Below are positions 15,986 through 24,953 of a stretch of DNA of 64,000 bases, one piece after another. A program made the translations under genes and the position numbers. The DNA lies in contig NZ_LVVY01000064.1 of the NCBI RefSeq assembly GCF_001650025.1, positions 45,872 to 109,871 of the forward strand, written 5' to 3'. The number at the start of each line of letters is the position of its first letter. Position 1 is the stretch's first letter. The DNA is from Devosia elaeis. GTDB lineage: Bacteria > Pseudomonadota > Alphaproteobacteria > Rhizobiales > Devosiaceae. The notes under the pieces are model-generated. The model was given only the letters and a program-made list of their open reading frames with translations. It was not told the origin of the DNA and did not search any database.

Positions 15986-18900
15986 GGCTCATCCGTTCCA
16001 GCGTTTCGGCATAGGCCTCGAAATCGAAATTCTCCATGTGCCGGCGCAAGAGCGCGACCAGCGGCATATTGTCGGGCTCGGCGGCCAGCTCGGCAAGCCG
16101 GGCCTCTATGCCCCGGACATGGCCGATCTGGCCCAGATTGGCGAGATCGCGCAAGGCTTCGGCACCCGGAGACTTCAGCGCACCCGGAGCAGTCTCAGCC
16201 GGCGGTGCATCGTCATAAGTCCATTCGAGCCCCAGATGCGTACTCAGCTTGTCAAGGAGCTGGTTGATGTCGAACGGCTTGGCCAGCGTGTCCGAATGGC
16301 CGGCATCCGCACTGGTGGGATTGGCGCCGTCGCCTATATTGGCGGACAGCATGATGATGGGCGCGCCGATCCCGCGCTCGCGAAGCGACCGAACCAGTTC
16401 CCAGCCGCTCATGCCGGGCATGCGGATATCGATGAAGTAGAGGTCGGCTGCTGAGTGTGACGTTCTTTCCATCTCCCCTTGAGGGAGAGGGTGAATCGGC
16501 CGGAGGCCGAGACGGGTGAGAGGTTCCGGCGTCGCCTCGTATTCAACGTTCGCGGAAACGCCCGAACCCCGCATCCGCCCTTCGGGCGCCTTCTCCCTCA
16601 AGGGGGGAAGGCCACCCGGCGAGATTTCGCTATCCGGGAAACCCAATGCCGCAAGACACCCCATCCCGCTCTCCGCCGTCACCACCTCAAATCCCAGCGG
16701 CTCCAGCATCTCCCGCATCATCCTGCGGTGATCCTCATTGTCATCGACCACCATGATGGACAGCCGCGGCCCCATATAGCTGGTGACCGACCTTGCCACA
16801 GACGAACGCCGCGTTGGTCGCTCCACCTTGGCCAGCATCAGCCGCGCCTGAAAGCGTGTGCCCTCGCCCGGTGTGCTGGACACGGTGATTTCTCCGCCCA
16901 GGGTTTCGGTCAGCAGCTTGGTGATGGTGAGGCCCAACCCAAGCCCGGGCGTAAACCGGTTCCTCTCCGCCTCCCCGCGCACGAAGGGCTCGAAGATATG
17001 CGGCAAGTCCTCCGCGCCGATGCCGCTGCCACTGTCGGAAACGATGAAGGTCGCCACCTGCATGCGGTAGCCGACCTCGAAGCTGACATGGCCGGAGGGG
17101 GTGAACTTGATGGCATTGGAGAGCAGATTGACCAGGATCTGGCGCAGCCGCTTTTCATCGGTGCGCACATAGGCCGGCAGCGCCGCCGCCCGCACGTGGC
17201 GGAATTCCAGCCCCTTGGCCGCCGCCTGCAGGCGGAACATGTCGACGATCTGGTCGAGGAAGTCCTGGATATTGACCTCGCCGGAATAGACCTGCAGGCG
17301 CCCCGCCTCGATCTTGGAAATGTCGAGCAGGCCATCGATGAGCCCGGAAAGGTGCTCGGCACTGCGCCGGATGACCTGCACCGAGCCCTTGCGGTTTTCC
17401 GGCAGGGCAGCGTCGCGTTCGAGGATTTGCGCATAGCCCATCACCGCGTTGAGCGGCGTGCGCAATTCATGGCTGAGCCCCACCACGTAACGCGACTTGG
17501 CGTGGTTGGCGGCCTCCGCCTTTTCCTTGGCGCGCTGCAAGGCGGCGTCGGTCTTCCTATGCGCCTCGATTTCCTTGAGCAGCAGCGTGTTCTGCCGCGT
17601 GCTCTCCTCTTCGGCCACGAGCCGGCTGTCATGGGCCAATACCAGGAACCAGGTCATCACCCCGGCGGCGACGGCGAAGACGAAGAACACGACCAGCAGC
17701 GTGCCGCCCACCACATCGGCCGTATGCGGCGCCGAGCCGATTGCGAAGTAATAGATGAGCCCCAGAATGCCGCCGAGAATGGCACTGGCGATGGCCATGG
17801 ACATGCCGTAGCGGCCCAGCCGGGTCTGCAATTTATCGATTGCCCATTGCGGCAGCACGCTGGCCGCCACCGCATGGGTCTGCGCCCGGAAATGCGCATG
17901 CGGCTTGCACATGTCGTGGCAGCGGGCATCCAGCGAACAGCAGAGCGAACAGATCGGCGCCGCATAGGCCGGACACCAGGCCATGTCCTCGGGCTCGAAC
18001 GGATGTTCGCAGATCGAGCAGGTGAGCGAGGGCTTGGACGCCCAGGCCTTGCGCGGCTTGCGAGCGAGATAATATTTGCCCCCGGTCGCCCAGGCGATGG
18101 CGGGCGAAGCGATGAAGCAGACGACGAGCGCGATATAGGGCGCCAGAGCCGAAGCCATGTCCCCGAACGCCCCGAAATGGGCCGCCAGCGCAACGCCCGC
18201 CGAAAGCAGCATGGAGCCGACGCCCACCGGATTGATGTCGTAGAGATGCGCCCGCTTGAACTCGATGCCGGGCGGGGCGAGGCCCAGCGGCTTGTTGACG
18301 AAAAGGTCGGCCGAAATCGAGCAGAGCCAGGCCATGGCGATGATCGAGAAAATGCCCAAAGTTTCCTCAAGCAGCCGGTAGATGCCCAATTCCATCAGCA
18401 ACAGCGCGATGGCGACGTTGAACAGGAGCCAGACGACGCGCCCAGGATGGCTGTGGGTGAGACGCGAGAAGAAGTTCGACCAGGCCAGCGACCCGGCATA
18501 GGCATTCATCACATTGATCTTGAGCTGGCTGATGACCACGAAGACCGCCATCAGCATCAGCGCCAGGAACTCATTGGGGATCATGTAGCCGAAGGCCACC
18601 GCGAACATATGGCCGGGCTCGGACGCATGTTCGGGCGAGACGCCCGCCGAGAGCGCGAGGAAAGCAAGGAAGGAACCGGCGATCAGCTTGGGCGCGCCGA
18701 CCACGACCCAGCCGGCCCCGGCCAGGAAGATGCCGACGCGGTGCCGCCATTTCGGCACCCCTTCCGCCGGCAGGAAGCGCAGAAAGTCCACCTGCTCGCC
18801 GATCTGCGTCATCAGCGCCAGGATCACCGCCGAAGCGGCGCCGAACTTGGCAATGTCGAAAGCGGCGATACTGCCCGCCGCGCCTTCGAGCTCGCCCAGC

Positions 18901-19523
18901 CCGTTGAAGGCCCGCCACAGCTCGAACTTTTCCCAATCCATGAAGGCGATGAAGATGAAGGGCAGGATATTGAGGACGATCCAGACCGGCTGCGTCAGCA
19001 GTTGAAACCGGCTGATCATGCGAATGCCATGCGTCACCAGCGGAATGACCGCCACGGCGGAGATGATATAGCCGATCCAGAGCGGCAGCCCGAACGCCAA
19101 TTGCAGCGCGCTGGCCATGATCGAGGCTTCGATGGCGAAGAGGATGAAGGTGAAGCTGGCATAGACCAGCGAGGTAATGGTGGAGCCGATATAGCCGAAA
19201 CTCGCTCCGCGCGTCAGCAGGTCCACATCGACGCCGTGGCGGGTGGCGTAGCGCGCGATCGGCACGCCGACCAGCAGGATGGCGATGGAAGCGATGAGGA
19301 TGGCGATCAGCGCATTGGTGGTGCCGTAGCTAAGCGTGATGGCGCCGCCGATCGCCTCCAGCGCCAGGAAGGAAATCGCGCCGATGGCGGTCTGTGAAAT
19401 GCGGTCATTGGAGAAGCGCCGCGCCGACTTGGCGGTGAAGCGCAGGGCATAGTCCTCCAGCGTCTGGTTGGCCACCCAGCGGTTATATTCACGCCTGATC
19501 GGGATGATCCGCTGCCGCGCCAT
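15972..19523 (-). CDS. NCS1 permease-hybrid histidine kinase fusion
   Basis: An 1183-residue fusion. Residues 1 to about 490 are an NCS1-family (cytosine/purine/allantoin type) permease with about twelve membrane segments. Then comes a cysteine-rich linker with eight Cys between 502 and 539 (CSICEHP, CSLCCS), two more membrane segments, and a kinase core: H-box His685 in LSHELRTPLN, N-box NLLSNAIKFT, G-boxes DSGSGIG and GLGLGL. A receiver follows (IMVVDDNED near 925, phosphoacceptor Asp1032 in FIDIRMPG) but is stretched by about 60 residues of repeat-derived sequence. A helical tail (about 1110-1183) ends the protein. The permease half probably senses or carries urea or a related solute. The ATG at 19523 gives the conserved permease start. 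Confidence 0.92.
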   Translation of the reverse strand: MARQRIIPIRREYNRWVANQTLEDYALRFTAKSARRFSNDRISQTAIGAISFLALEAIGGAITLSYGTTNALIAILIASIAILLVGVPIARYATRHGVDVDLLTRGASFGYIGSTITSLVYASFTFILFAIEASIMASALQLAFGLPLWIGYIISAVAVIPLVTHGIRMISRFQLLTQPVWIVLNILPFIFIAFMDWEKFELWRAFNGLGELEGAAGSIAAFDIAKFGAASAVILALMTQIGEQVDFLRFLPAEGVPKWRHRVGIFLAGAGWVVVGAPKLIAGSFLAFLALSAGVSPEHASEPGHMFAVAFGYMIPNEFLALMLMAVFVVISQLKINVMNAYAGSLAWSNFFSRLTHSHPGRVVWLLFNVAIALLLMELGIYRLLEETLGIFSIIAMAWLCSISADLFVNKPLGLAPPGIEFKRAHLYDINPVGVGSMLLSAGVALAAHFGAFGDMASALAPYIALVVCFIASPAIAWATGGKYYLARKPRKAWASKPSLTCSICEHPFEPEDMAWCPAYAAPICSLCCSLDARCHDMCKPHAHFRAQTHAVAASVLPQWAIDKLQTRLGRYGMSMAIASAILGGILGLIYYFAIGSAPHTADVVGGTLLVVFFVFAVAAGVMTWFLVLAHDSRLVAEEESTRQNTLLLKEIEAHRKTDAALQRAKEKAEAANHAKSRYVVGLSHELRTPLNAVMGYAQILERDAALPENRKGSVQVIRRSAEHLSGLIDGLLDISKIEAGRLQVYSGEVNIQDFLDQIVDMFRLQAAAKGLEFRHVRAAALPAYVRTDEKRLRQILVNLLSNAIKFTPSGHVSFEVGYRMQVATFIVSDSGSGIGAEDLPHIFEPFVRGEAERNRFTPGLGLGLTITKLLTETLGGEITVSSTPGEGTRFQARLMLAKVERPTRRSSVARSVTSYMGPRLSIMVVDDNEDHRRMMREMLEPLGFEVVTAESGMGCLAALGFPDSEISPGGLPPLREKAPEGRMRGSGVSANVEYEATPEPLTRLGLRPIHPLPQGEMERTSHSAADLYFIDIRMPGMSGWELVRSLRERGIGAPIIMLSANIGDGANPTSADAGHSDTLAKPFDINQLLDKLSTHLGLEWTYDDAPPAETAPGALKSPGAEALRDLANLGQIGHVRGIEARLAELAAEPDNMPLVALLRRHMENFDFEAYAETLERMSHEPD
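16471..16618. repeat. Palindromic repeat inside the kinase receiver domain
   Basis: Outer arms CTCCCCTTGAGGGAGAGG (from 16473) and CTTCTCCCTCAAGGGGGG (to about 16608) bracket a core with CGGCCGGAGGCCGAGACGGG. The core is nearly identical, inverted, to the intergenic copy at 51460-51509. Here it lies inside the coding region, is read in frame, and separates the two parts of the receiver domain. Confidence 0.85.
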
Positions 19524-19652
19524 TCGCCCAGTTCTTAGACAAGATCGAGCAATGCTCAAAAATTCACCAATCCCTGCATAGCAGTTTTTGCCGCGAAATC
19601 ACGCGGTTTTTCAGCACCTTCCGCGCTTAGGCGGAATCTTCGCGCCAGCCAT

Positions 19653-19668
19653 TACGTCAATCGACGTA
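19653..19668. promoter_or_regulatory. Palindromic operator candidate upstream of urtA
   Basis: A perfect inverted repeat with TACGTC and GACGTA half-sites separated by AATC, 86 bases upstream of the urtA start codon, in the spacer shared with the divergent permease-kinase gene. Symmetric half-sites of this size suit a dimeric LuxR/FixJ-type regulator, so the partner response regulator is the obvious candidate. This is inference from position and symmetry. Confidence 0.5.
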
Positions 19669-19753
19669 TTGGGCTCGCATGGAAAGCTGTCCCAAGGTCC
19701 CCCTCGACGCCTCCCTGGGTGTCTTCGGGGAACAATCTTCAGAGGGACTTCAC

Positions 19754-21052
19754 ATGATCCGTTTCAGCGCCAAAAGCGCCCTGCTCGCTGCGGCCTTCGC
19801 CGGCAGCGCCTTCCTGCCCATGACGCCGGTTCTGGCGCAGGACGACACCATCAAGGTGGGCATCCTGCATTCGCTGTCCGGCACGATGGCCATTTCCGAA
19901 ACCACGCTCAAGGACACGATGCTGTTTCTGATCGAGAAGCAGAATGCGGCCGGCGGCGTGCTCGGCAAACAGATCGAACCCGTCGTGGTCGACATCGCTT
20001 CCGACTGGCCGCTTGCCGCCGAACTCGCCCGTCAATTGGTCGAAGTCGACAATGTCGATGCCGTGTTCGGCTGCTGGACCTCGGTATGCCGCAAGTCGGT
20101 GCTGCCGGTGTTCGAGGAACTCAATTCGCTGCTGTTCTACCCCGTCCAGTACGAGGGCGAGGAAAGCCAGCGCAACGTGTTCTATACCGGCGCTTCGCCC
20201 AACCAGCAGGCCATTCCCGCCGTCGACTACCTGATGGAGGAAGAGGGCGTGGAGCGCTGGGTGCTGGCCGGCACCGATTATGTCTATCCCCAGACCACCA
20301 ACAAAATCCTCGAGCAATATCTGCTCGATGCCGGCGTGGCGCCGGAAGACATCATGATCAATTACACGCCCTTCGGCCATTCCGACTGGCAGACCATCGT
20401 TTCCGACATCAAGGCCTTCGGCTCGGCCGGCAAGAAGACCGCCGTGGTCTCCACCATCAATGGCGACGCCAACGTGCCGTTCTACCGCGAACTGGGCAAC
20501 CAGGGCATCAAGGCCGAGGACATTCCGGTCGTCGCCTTCTCGGTGGGCGAGGAAGAATTGTCCGGCTTCGACACCACGCCGCTGGTGGGGCACCTGGCCG
20601 CCTGGAACTATTTCATGAGCGTCGATACGCCTGAAAACGAAGCCTTCATCGCCGATTGGCAGGCCTATATCGGCTCCACGGATCGCGTCACCAACGACCC
20701 CATGGAAGCCCATTACATCGGCTTCAACCTCTGGGTGAAGGCCGTGGAAGCCGCCGGCACCACCGATGCCGACGCTGTCATCGACGCCATTGTGGGCCTC
20801 GAAACCCCCAACCTGACCGGCGGCACCGCCACCATGCTTCCCAACCACCACATCACCAAGCCGGTGCTGATCGGTGAAATCCAGGATGACGGCCAGTTCT
20901 TCGTGGTCTGGGAAACCGAAGACCTCGTCCCCGGCGATGCCTGGTCCGATTTCCTGCCCGAAAGCGCCATGCTGGAAGCCGATTGGACCGCCCCGATCAA
21001 TTGCGGGAACTACAACACGCAAACCCAGACCTGCGGCGCCGCGGCGCAGTAG
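19754..21052 (+). CDS. urtA: Urea ABC transporter substrate-binding protein UrtA
   Basis: A 432-residue periplasmic binding protein with signal peptide (SALLAAAFAGSAFLPMTPVLAQ). The mature start DDTIKVGILHSLSGTMAISE is characteristic of UrtA, as are VDNVDAVFGCWTSVCRKSV and LNSLLFYPVQYEGEE. It delivers urea to the UrtBC channel. The ATG at 19754 has a GAGG site at proper spacing and begins the signal peptide. First gene of urtABCDE. Between it and urtB lies a long palindromic repeat that may protect the urtA message and favour excess binding protein. Confidence 0.95.
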   Translation: MIRFSAKSALLAAAFAGSAFLPMTPVLAQDDTIKVGILHSLSGTMAISETTLKDTMLFLIEKQNAAGGVLGKQIEPVVVDIASDWPLAAELARQLVEVDNVDAVFGCWTSVCRKSVLPVFEELNSLLFYPVQYEGEESQRNVFYTGASPNQQAIPAVDYLMEEEGVERWVLAGTDYVYPQTTNKILEQYLLDAGVAPEDIMINYTPFGHSDWQTIVSDIKAFGSAGKKTAVVSTINGDANVPFYRELGNQGIKAEDIPVVAFSVGEEELSGFDTTPLVGHLAAWNYFMSVDTPENEAFIADWQAYIGSTDRVTNDPMEAHYIGFNLWVKAVEAAGTTDADAVIDAIVGLETPNLTGGTATMLPNHHITKPVLIGEIQDDGQFFVVWETEDLVPGDAWSDFLPESAMLEADWTAPINCGNYNTQTQTCGAAAQ

Positions 21053-21092
21053 GCGCCAATGGGGCAGCCAACCCTGCCCCACGCTCGATGCG

Positions 21093-21207
21093 CCCCCTCC
21101 CCCTTGAGGGGAGGGCTGGGGTGGGGGTTCAAGCCCATCGCACGAAGCAGAATGTGCGGGACAAGCAGAACCCCCACCCCTAACCCCTCCCCTCAAGGGG
21201 GAGGGGA
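21093..21207. repeat. Palindromic repeat between urtA and urtB
   Basis: About 115 bases whose two ends are inverse complements: CCCCCTCCCCCTTGAGGGG at the left and CCCCTCAAGGGGGAGGGG at the right, with TGGGGTGGGGGTT and AACCCCCACCCC inside. It can form one long hairpin in the urt messenger RNA. Confidence 0.85.
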
Positions 21208-21240
21208 ACTTTCCCAAGAACGACAAGGACTTGCTCCGCG

Positions 21241-22854
21241 ATGCTGACTCTCCGTGCGATCCGCCTGGTGCTTCTGGCCCTGCCGTTCCTGCTGACCTCC
21301 ATCGACGCGGCCCGCGCCCAGGAGACCGACATTCCCGCCCTCGTCCAGTCCATGGGCGAAGCCAGTTTGCGCGAGCTCGGCCAGATCGTGAGCGACCTCG
21401 CCTCCACCGGCGACCCCGCCGTCGTCCCTGCCCTCCAGGCCCTCGCCGACGGCAATCTCTACCTCGATGAAGCGTCCAGCGCCGTCGTCATCCAGCGCGG
21501 GTCCGCTTTGTCCGATCCGGTTTCCGGCGATGCCGTCGCGCTCGGCGCCGATGCCGATCTCTCCCGCATCCGCGTCAACAACAGTCTGCGCCGCGATATC
21601 GCCACCGCCCTCGCCGGCATGACGCTGATGAGCGACAATCCCGCCACGCGCCTCGCCGCAGCCAATGGCTTCATGGCGCGGCCCGATCCGGCCAATATCC
21701 CGCTGCTCGACGAGGCCATTGCCGCGGAAACCAATGCCAATGTGCTGCGGCTCATGCAGGCCGCGCGCGCCGTCACTATTCTCGGCGACGATGAATTCGA
21801 CCTGGCCGACCGGCAGGCGGCGATACCGGTCATCGCTTCAAATGCCGGGCGTTCCGCGATCACCATTCTGACCGGCGCCCTCAGCACCGCGCCCGACGAC
21901 CTCAAGCCCGCAATCCAGTCCGCGCTGGCCGGTCTCGAACAAGAACGTGCCGTCTGGGGCGCCTTGCAGAATGTCTGGTTCGGCATCTCGCTGGGTTCGG
22001 TGCTGCTGCTCGCGGCCATTGGCCTGGCCATCACCTTCGGGGTCATGGGCGTCATCAACATGGCCCATGGCGAAATGGTCATGCTGGGCGCCTATACGAC
22101 CTTCATCGTTCAATTGATCATCCGCCAGAATTTCCCCTTCCTTCTGGATTATTCGCTGCTGATCGCCCTGCCTGCGGCGTTTTTCCTCACCGGCGCCATC
22201 GGCGTGGGCATCGAGCGCGGCGTCATCCGCTGGCTCTACGGCCGCCCGCTCGAAACCCTGCTCGCCACCTGGGGCATTTCGCTGATCCTGCAGCAATCGG
22301 TGCGCTCGATCTTCGGCCCGACCAACCAGATGGTGATCGCCCCGACCTGGATGAGCGGCTCCTTCGAATTCTATGGCCTGTCTATCACTTACGGCCGTTT
22401 CTGGATCGTCATCTTCGCCGCCATCGTCTTCGCCCTGCTCTTGCTGGTGCTGAACCGAACCGCGCTGGGCCTGCAAATGCGCGCCGTGACACAGAACCGT
22501 CGCATGGCCTCCTCCATGGGCATCCGCACCCCCTTCGTCGATGCCATGACCTTCGGCCTCGGCTCGGGCATTGCCGGCCTCGCCGGCGTGGCGCTGACCC
22601 AGATCGACAATATCTCGCCGAACCTGGGCCAGAACTACATCATCGACTCTTTCATGGTCGTGGTCTTCGGCGGCGTCGGCAATCTCTGGGGCACCCTGGT
22701 CGGCGCGCTGACCCTGGGCGTCGCCAACAAGTTCCTCGAACCCTATGCCGGCGCCGTTCTGGGCAAGATCCTGATCCTGGTACTGATCATCCTCTTCATC
22801 CAGCGACGGCCGAGAGGGCTGTTCGCGCTGAAAGGACGGGCGGTGGAGCAGTGA
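21241..22854 (+). CDS. urtB: Urea ABC transporter permease UrtB
   Basis: A 537-residue membrane subunit. After a signal-like segment (LVLLALPFLLTSIDAARAQ), residues 25 to about 230 are a helical extramembrane region typical of proteobacterial UrtB. The remaining 300 residues form the LivH-type permease with about eight membrane segments; the motifs VMGVINMAHGEMVMLGAY and LGSGIAGLAGVALTQI are family hallmarks. It pairs with UrtC. The ATG at 21241 follows the repeat that separates it from urtA. Confidence 0.93.
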   Translation: MLTLRAIRLVLLALPFLLTSIDAARAQETDIPALVQSMGEASLRELGQIVSDLASTGDPAVVPALQALADGNLYLDEASSAVVIQRGSALSDPVSGDAVALGADADLSRIRVNNSLRRDIATALAGMTLMSDNPATRLAAANGFMARPDPANIPLLDEAIAAETNANVLRLMQAARAVTILGDDEFDLADRQAAIPVIASNAGRSAITILTGALSTAPDDLKPAIQSALAGLEQERAVWGALQNVWFGISLGSVLLLAAIGLAITFGVMGVINMAHGEMVMLGAYTTFIVQLIIRQNFPFLLDYSLLIALPAAFFLTGAIGVGIERGVIRWLYGRPLETLLATWGISLILQQSVRSIFGPTNQMVIAPTWMSGSFEFYGLSITYGRFWIVIFAAIVFALLLLVLNRTALGLQMRAVTQNRRMASSMGIRTPFVDAMTFGLGSGIAGLAGVALTQIDNISPNLGQNYIIDSFMVVVFGGVGNLWGTLVGALTLGVANKFLEPYAGAVLGKILILVLIILFIQRRPRGLFALKGRAVEQ

Positions 22855-22861
22855 GTTTTAA

Positions 22862-22989
22862 GGCCCCCTCACCCGCCGGCTTCGCCGTCGACCTCTCCCC
22901 CAAGGGAGAGGTGTCGCTCCGCGACTTTGGCATCCTTCACCTCTCCCTTTGGGGGAGAGGTCGGCGCGCAGCGCCGGGTGAGGGGGCCT
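22862..22989. repeat. Palindromic repeat between urtB and urtC
   Basis: A 128-base element with inverse ends GGCCCCCTCACCC and GGGTGAGGGGGCC and inner arms ACCTCTCCCCCAAGGGAGAGGT and ACCTCTCCCTTTGGGGGAGAGGT. Same broad family as the urtA-urtB copy but a distinct subtype. Confidence 0.85.
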
Positions 22990-23008
22990 TCCTGAAAGGT
23001 ACAAAAGC

Positions 23009-24199
23009 ATGCTGACCCAAGCCCTGTTCCGCGCGCTCGACCGAAAGGCGATCTGGCTGATCGGCATCTTTCTCGCCGTCGCCATTCTCGTGCCCATGGC
23101 CAATCTGCTGATCCCGCCGGGGCAGTTCGGGCACGTGCCGACCTATCTCGTCTCGCTGCTGGGCAAATATCTGAGCTACGCCATCCTGGCGCTCGCGCTC
23201 GATCTGGTCTGGGGCTATTGCGGTATTCTCTCGCTCGGCCACGGCGCGTTCTTCGCGCTCGGCGGCTATGCCATGGGCATGTATCTCATGCGCCAGATCG
23301 GGTCGCGCGGCGTCTATGGCAATCCGGTCCTGCCCGATTTCATGGTGTTCCTCAACTGGCGCGACCTGCCCTGGTATTGGCTGGGCTTCGACAATTTCTG
23401 GTTCGCCATGGCCATGGTTCTGTTCGTCCCCGGGCTGCTGGCCTTCCTTTTCGGCTTCTTCGCCTTCCGCAGCCGCGTCACCGGCGTCTATCTCTCCATC
23501 ATGACCCAGGCCATGACCTTCGCGCTGCTGCTGGCCTTCTTCCGCAACGATATGGGCTTTGGCGGCAATAACGGGCTCACCGACTTCAAGGATATCCTGG
23601 GCGGGCCTATCCAGGCGCAGACGACCCGGGCGGCCCTCTTCGCCGCCACCGCCATCGCCTTGGCCCTTTCGGTTCTGGTCTGTTCGGGCATTGTCAATTC
23701 CAAGCTGGGCAAGGTCATGATCGCGGTGCGCGACGCCGAAAGCCGCACGCGCTTTCTCGGCTATCGCGTCGAATATGTGAAACTCTTCGCCTTCACCGTC
23801 TCCGCCATCATGGCGGGCATCGCCGGCGCGCTCTATGTGCCCCAGGTCGGCATCATCAATCCGGGCGAATTCGATCCGGCCAATTCCATCGAGATTGTCA
23901 TCTGGACGGCCTTGGGCGGACGCGGCACGCTGGTCGGGCCGATCATCGGCGCCATCGTAGTCAATCTGGGCAAATCCTGGTTCACCACCACCCTGCCCGA
24001 GCTCTGGCTCTTTGCCCTGGGCGCGCTCTTCGTCTGTTCGACCCTGTTCCTGCCCAAGGGCATTGTCGGCCTCTGGCACCAGGTGTTCGGCCGGCGCCAA
24101 AAGCCGATTGGAGCGGCGCCGACGCAATCCTCCGACATAGAGAAGGGCGAGGACGCCGCCAGTTTGAGTGGCAATCCCCAACCCAAGCCGGCGGAGTGA
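23009..24199 (+). CDS. urtC: Urea ABC transporter permease UrtC
   Basis: A 396-residue LivM-type permease with about ten membrane segments. The motifs YAILALALDLVWGYCGILSLGHGAFFALGGYAMG (residues about 51-84), MTQAMTFALLLAF and WTALGGRGTLVGPIIGA are typical of UrtC. The start ATG at 23009 follows a weak AAAGGT site just after the palindromic repeat. A soluble C-terminal tail of about 40 residues is variable in the family. It forms the inner-membrane channel with UrtB. Confidence 0.94.
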   Translation: MLTQALFRALDRKAIWLIGIFLAVAILVPMANLLIPPGQFGHVPTYLVSLLGKYLSYAILALALDLVWGYCGILSLGHGAFFALGGYAMGMYLMRQIGSRGVYGNPVLPDFMVFLNWRDLPWYWLGFDNFWFAMAMVLFVPGLLAFLFGFFAFRSRVTGVYLSIMTQAMTFALLLAFFRNDMGFGGNNGLTDFKDILGGPIQAQTTRAALFAATAIALALSVLVCSGIVNSKLGKVMIAVRDAESRTRFLGYRVEYVKLFAFTVSAIMAGIAGALYVPQVGIINPGEFDPANSIEIVIWTALGGRGTLVGPIIGAIVVNLGKSWFTTTLPELWLFALGALFVCSTLFLPKGIVGLWHQVFGRRQKPIGAAPTQSSDIEKGEDAASLSGNPQPKPAE

Positions 24200-24203
24200 G
24201 ACC

Positions 24204-24953
24204 ATGAGCAAGGCACAGGATACGATGCTCTATCTCAACGGCGTCTCGGTCGCCTTCGACGGGTTCAAGGCCATCAACAATCTGTCCATCATCGTCGGCC
24301 CGGCCGAAATGCTGGCCATTATCGGCCCCAATGGGGCGGGCAAGACGACGATGATGGATATCATCACCGGCAAGACAAGGCCCGATGCGGGCGATGTGCT
24401 GTTCGACGGGCGCACCGATCTCACCCGGCTGGACGAGGCCGCCATCGCCAATCTGGGCATCGGCCGGAAATTCCAGAAGCCGACCGTCTTCGAAAGCCAC
24501 ACCGTCTGGGACAATCTCGAACTGGCGCTGAAAAAGCCGCGCGGCATCTTCCCAACCCTGTTCTATGCCGCTGACGCCCCCGATACGGCCCGCATCGCCG
24601 CAATCCTCGACCAGGTGCGCCTTTCCCATCGCCGGCACGAGCTGGCCGCCAATCTCAGCCATGGGCAGAAGCAATGGCTGGAGATTGGCATGCTGCTTGC
24701 ACAGGATCCCAAGCTGTTGCTGGTCGATGAGCCGGTGGCCGGCATGACCGACAGCGAGACCGAGGAGACCGCCAAATTGTTGCGTGACATTGCCGGAACA
24801 CGCTCGGTCGTGGTGGTCGAGCACGATATGAGCTTCGTGCGGGAACTGGGCTCGCGCGTCGTCTGCCTGGCCGAAGGGGCGGTGCTGGCCGAAGGCTCGC
24901 TCGACCAGGTCAGCGCCAATCCCCTGGTCATCGAAAGGTATCTGGGCCGATGA
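24204..24953 (+). CDS. urtD: Urea ABC transporter ATP-binding protein UrtD
   Basis: A 249-residue ATPase of the branched-chain/urea group. Walker A is IGPNGAGKTT, the signature region is NLSHGQKQWLEIGMLLAQ (LSHGQ, as normal for UrtD) and Walker B is LLLVDEPVAGMTD. The IGRKFQKPTVFESHTVWDN segment is typical. I chose the ATG at 24204, which follows a GGAGTGAG site; an upstream in-frame ATG overlaps urtC. Its TGA overlaps the urtE ATG. Confidence 0.94.
   Translation: MSKAQDTMLYLNGVSVAFDGFKAINNLSIIVGPAEMLAIIGPNGAGKTTMMDIITGKTRPDAGDVLFDGRTDLTRLDEAAIANLGIGRKFQKPTVFESHTVWDNLELALKKPRGIFPTLFYAADAPDTARIAAILDQVRLSHRRHELAANLSHGQKQWLEIGMLLAQDPKLLLVDEPVAGMTDSETEETAKLLRDIAGTRSVVVVEHDMSFVRELGSRVVCLAEGAVLAEGSLDQVSANPLVIERYLGR

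Noticed and set aside
16471..16618. Frameshift or pseudogene in the kinase receiver domain
   Set aside because: Reading frame is continuous and both flanking parts of the receiver are intact, so an in-frame repeat explains the extra residues better.
16479..19397. Long plus-strand frame of over 900 codons opposite the permease-kinase gene
   Set aside because: Antisense shadow; His/Arg/Gly-rich low-complexity translation typical of such frames.
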